Source of the DNA: Methanobacteriota archaeon
GTDB lineage: Archaea; Thermoplasmatota; Thermoplasmata; RBG-16-68-12
NCBI GenBank assembly: GCA_005879065.1
Contig: VBLU01000163.1
Span: forward strand, 1 to 6,463
Direction: 5' to 3'
Length of the DNA: 6,463 nucleotides
The translations under genes were made by a program, and so were the position numbers. The notes beneath the pieces were generated by a model. That model was not told the DNA's origin. It worked only from the letters and a program-made list of their open reading frames with translations, and ran no database searches. Shown one piece after another: positions 5,169 to 6,463 of this stretch (positions are counted from its first letter, which is position 1; each line of letters begins with the position of its first letter).

Positions 5169-5715
5169 GCTGGCGGTCCACCAGCGCGGGCTCGTCGATC
5201 GAAAAATCCTTTTCGCCGATTCGGAGGTGGAGGCTCGTTACATCTTGCCCTTCGTGGACCGGAGGTGGAAAATCCCCTTCGCTGTTTTGGACCTCCGCGA
5301 GGGTCGGCCGCTGGTGTTCGATGGGCCCTTCCGCCTCGACCGATTTCGGTTTCGGACCGTCTCGCGCACCGACGAGCTCCGACCCATCGAATCGGTCTCC
5401 CTCGGCGAACTTCGCGAGCTCGCGCATTTCGATCCATGGTGGGTGTTCCGGCGCTCGACGGGCGTCCAACGCCCTTGGGTAGAAGCGGTCTTCGCGACGA
5501 ACATCGCCCGTCCCTGGCGCCTTTTCGGGCGCACGGTCAACGTCGGTGACCTGGTATTCTCGAGTCGCCTCGATCGACTCGAGGAAATCTGGGCCCGTGG
5601 GCAGATGCTCCGATCGTTGAAGCTCCGGATGGGCGAGGTCGACCTATTCGCCCTGCGTTCCGGGTCGAAGGGTGAGACGGCTCGACCGCGACGCAACCCC
5701 TCGAAAGCCCTTTAA
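5158..5715 (+). CDS. Conserved-looking protein of unknown function, overlapping rfcL
   Basis: A 185-residue protein that I do not recognise. It is rich in arginine, aspartate, phenylalanine and tryptophan, with no transmembrane segment, no signal peptide and no cysteines, so it is probably cytosolic. Landmarks: VHQRGLVDRKILFADSEVEA near the start, FDGPFRLDRF, HFDPWWVFRRSTG, and a helical SSRLDRLEEIWARGQML; the C-terminal ~20 residues are basic and low-complexity. Its ATG overlaps the last 11 bases of rfcL and is preceded by GAGG at 5148-5151 with 6 bases of spacing, so it is co-transcribed and probably translationally coupled with rfcL. Position between rfcL and taw1 suggests an informational or nucleic-acid role, but that is only association. 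Codon use and GC match rfcL, which supports a real, resident gene. Confidence 0.85.
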   Translation: MVPELAVHQRGLVDRKILFADSEVEARYILPFVDRRWKIPFAVLDLREGRPLVFDGPFRLDRFRFRTVSRTDELRPIESVSLGELRELAHFDPWWVFRRSTGVQRPWVEAVFATNIARPWRLFGRTVNVGDLVFSSRLDRLEEIWARGQMLRSLKLRMGEVDLFALRSGSKGETARPRRNPSKAL

Positions 5716-5716
5716 C
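5709..5716 (+). promoter_or_regulatory. TATA-like element for taw1
   Basis: TTTAA (5711-5715) is centred 27 bases before ATG 5740, the normal TATA-to-start spacing of a leaderless archaeal transcript. No Shine-Dalgarno sequence precedes that ATG. The element overlaps the TAA stop of the upstream gene. It may simply be the stop codon context, so this is tentative. Confidence 0.3.
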
Positions 5717-5739
5717 CTGGACCCGTCATCGGGCGCCGG

Positions 5740-6463
5740 ATGGATTCGCAGAAGCAGGAAGTCCTGGAGCGACAGGGCTACCGGATCGTCGGCGAGCACA
5801 GCGGCGTGAAGCTCTGTCACTGGACGAAGGCCAGCCTGACGAAGGGGGTCGGGTGCTACAAGCAGACGTTCTACGGCATCGAAAGCCACCGCTGCCTTCA
5901 GATGACGCCGACGGTCGATGCGTGCAACCTCGCCTGCCAATTTTGCTGGCGCACCCAGGAGTGGGGCTCAGATTCCATGCTCCTTGCGGACGACCCCGGC
6001 CTCATCGTCGAGGATTCGATCCGGGCCCAACGGGAGCTGTTGAGCGGTTTCAAGGGGAACCCGAACGTCACCCGCGAAAGGTTCCTCGAGGCCTGGCATC
6101 CGACGAACGTCGCGATCAGCCTCACGGGCGAGCCGACCCTGTACCGTCGACTCGGAGAGATGATCGACGAGTTCAAACGACGGAACATGTCGACGTTCCT
6201 CGTGACGAATGGCACCACGCCGGCCACCCTTCGACGGATGCACGCGGAAGGGCGTCTCCCGACCCAGCTCTATGTGACGGTGGCCGCCCCGAATGAGGAG
6301 ATCTATCAGCGGCTCATGGTCCCCAGATCGGGAAGCGAGTGGAGGAAACTGAAAGAGACGCTCGCCCTGCTGCCCAGCCTTCCGACCCGGACCGTGATCC
6401 GCCACACCCTGGTGGAAGGATGGAACCTCGGCTGGGAGGATGAATACGCGGAGCTCGACCGAA
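5740..6463 (+). CDS. taw1: tRNA 4-demethylwyosine synthase, radical SAM (3' end outside window)
   Basis: Converts N1-methylguanosine-37 of tRNA-Phe to the tricyclic 4-demethylwyosine, using pyruvate and S-adenosylmethionine; this modified base steadies the reading frame next to the anticodon. The 241 visible residues show the radical SAM motif CNLACQFCW (Cys62, 66, 69) and three more cysteines at 26, 39 and 52 for the second iron-sulfur cluster, with Lys41 beside them. As I recall, this is the same numbering as in the crystallised Pyrococcus and Methanocaldococcus enzymes, which strongly supports ATG 5740. Further family motifs: SLTGEPTLY (127-135), STFLVTNGTTP (151-161), LYVTVAAPNEEIYQRLM (177-193) and RTVIRHTLVEGWN (217-229). 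Archaeal Taw1 proteins are about 310-340 residues, so roughly the last quarter is missing. It starts 24 bases after the upstream gene on the same strand, possibly from its own leaderless promoter. Confidence 0.96.
   Translation, partial: MDSQKQEVLERQGYRIVGEHSGVKLCHWTKASLTKGVGCYKQTFYGIESHRCLQMTPTVDACNLACQFCWRTQEWGSDSMLLADDPGLIVEDSIRAQRELLSGFKGNPNVTRERFLEAWHPTNVAISLTGEPTLYRRLGEMIDEFKRRNMSTFLVTNGTTPATLRRMHAEGRLPTQLYVTVAAPNEEIYQRLMVPRSGSEWRKLKETLALLPSLPTRTVIRHTLVEGWNLGWEDEYAELDR

Overview
The window reads as archaeal chromosomal DNA, most likely from a GC-rich member of the Thermoplasmatota. The archaeal call rests on a replication factor C large subunit and on a Taw1-type radical SAM tRNA 4-demethylwyosine synthase. 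The closer placement is an inference from the class II (bacterial-type) HMG-CoA reductase, which Thermoplasmatales and a few other archaea carry.

Layout: (1) positions 1-713 hold the C-terminal half of class II HMG-CoA reductase (mevalonate pathway for isoprenoid lipids). (2) Positions 714-3797 look like an accessory island. It opens with an AT-rich gap, then two abutting same-strand genes of serine-recombinase type, a near-perfect palindrome, a small membrane-anchored protein and a 55-residue ribbon-helix-helix-like protein. (3) Positions 3798-6463 return to GC-rich housekeeping genes: rfcL, an overlapping gene of unknown function, and the start of taw1, which runs off the window.

The most interesting part is the recombinase pair. 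The first gene has a complete serine catalytic domain and one 'recombinase' DNA-binding domain (RD), but no zinc ribbon. The second starts four bases after the first one's TGA, in the same reading frame. It lacks a catalytic domain and carries a CxxC...CxxC zinc finger resembling an HNH module that has lost its histidines, followed by a second RD. Read through the single TGA, the two would form one protein: catalytic domain - RD - HNH-like zinc finger - RD. The pair may be a translationally coupled two-subunit recombinase, a gene with a stop to be read through, or a recent nonsense mutation; the sequence alone cannot decide. A 38-bp dyad lies directly after the second gene and a weaker 24-bp dyad precedes the first. 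Either could be a crossover site or an operator.

All genes are on the + strand. No tRNA, rRNA, CRISPR array or insertion-sequence transposase was found.
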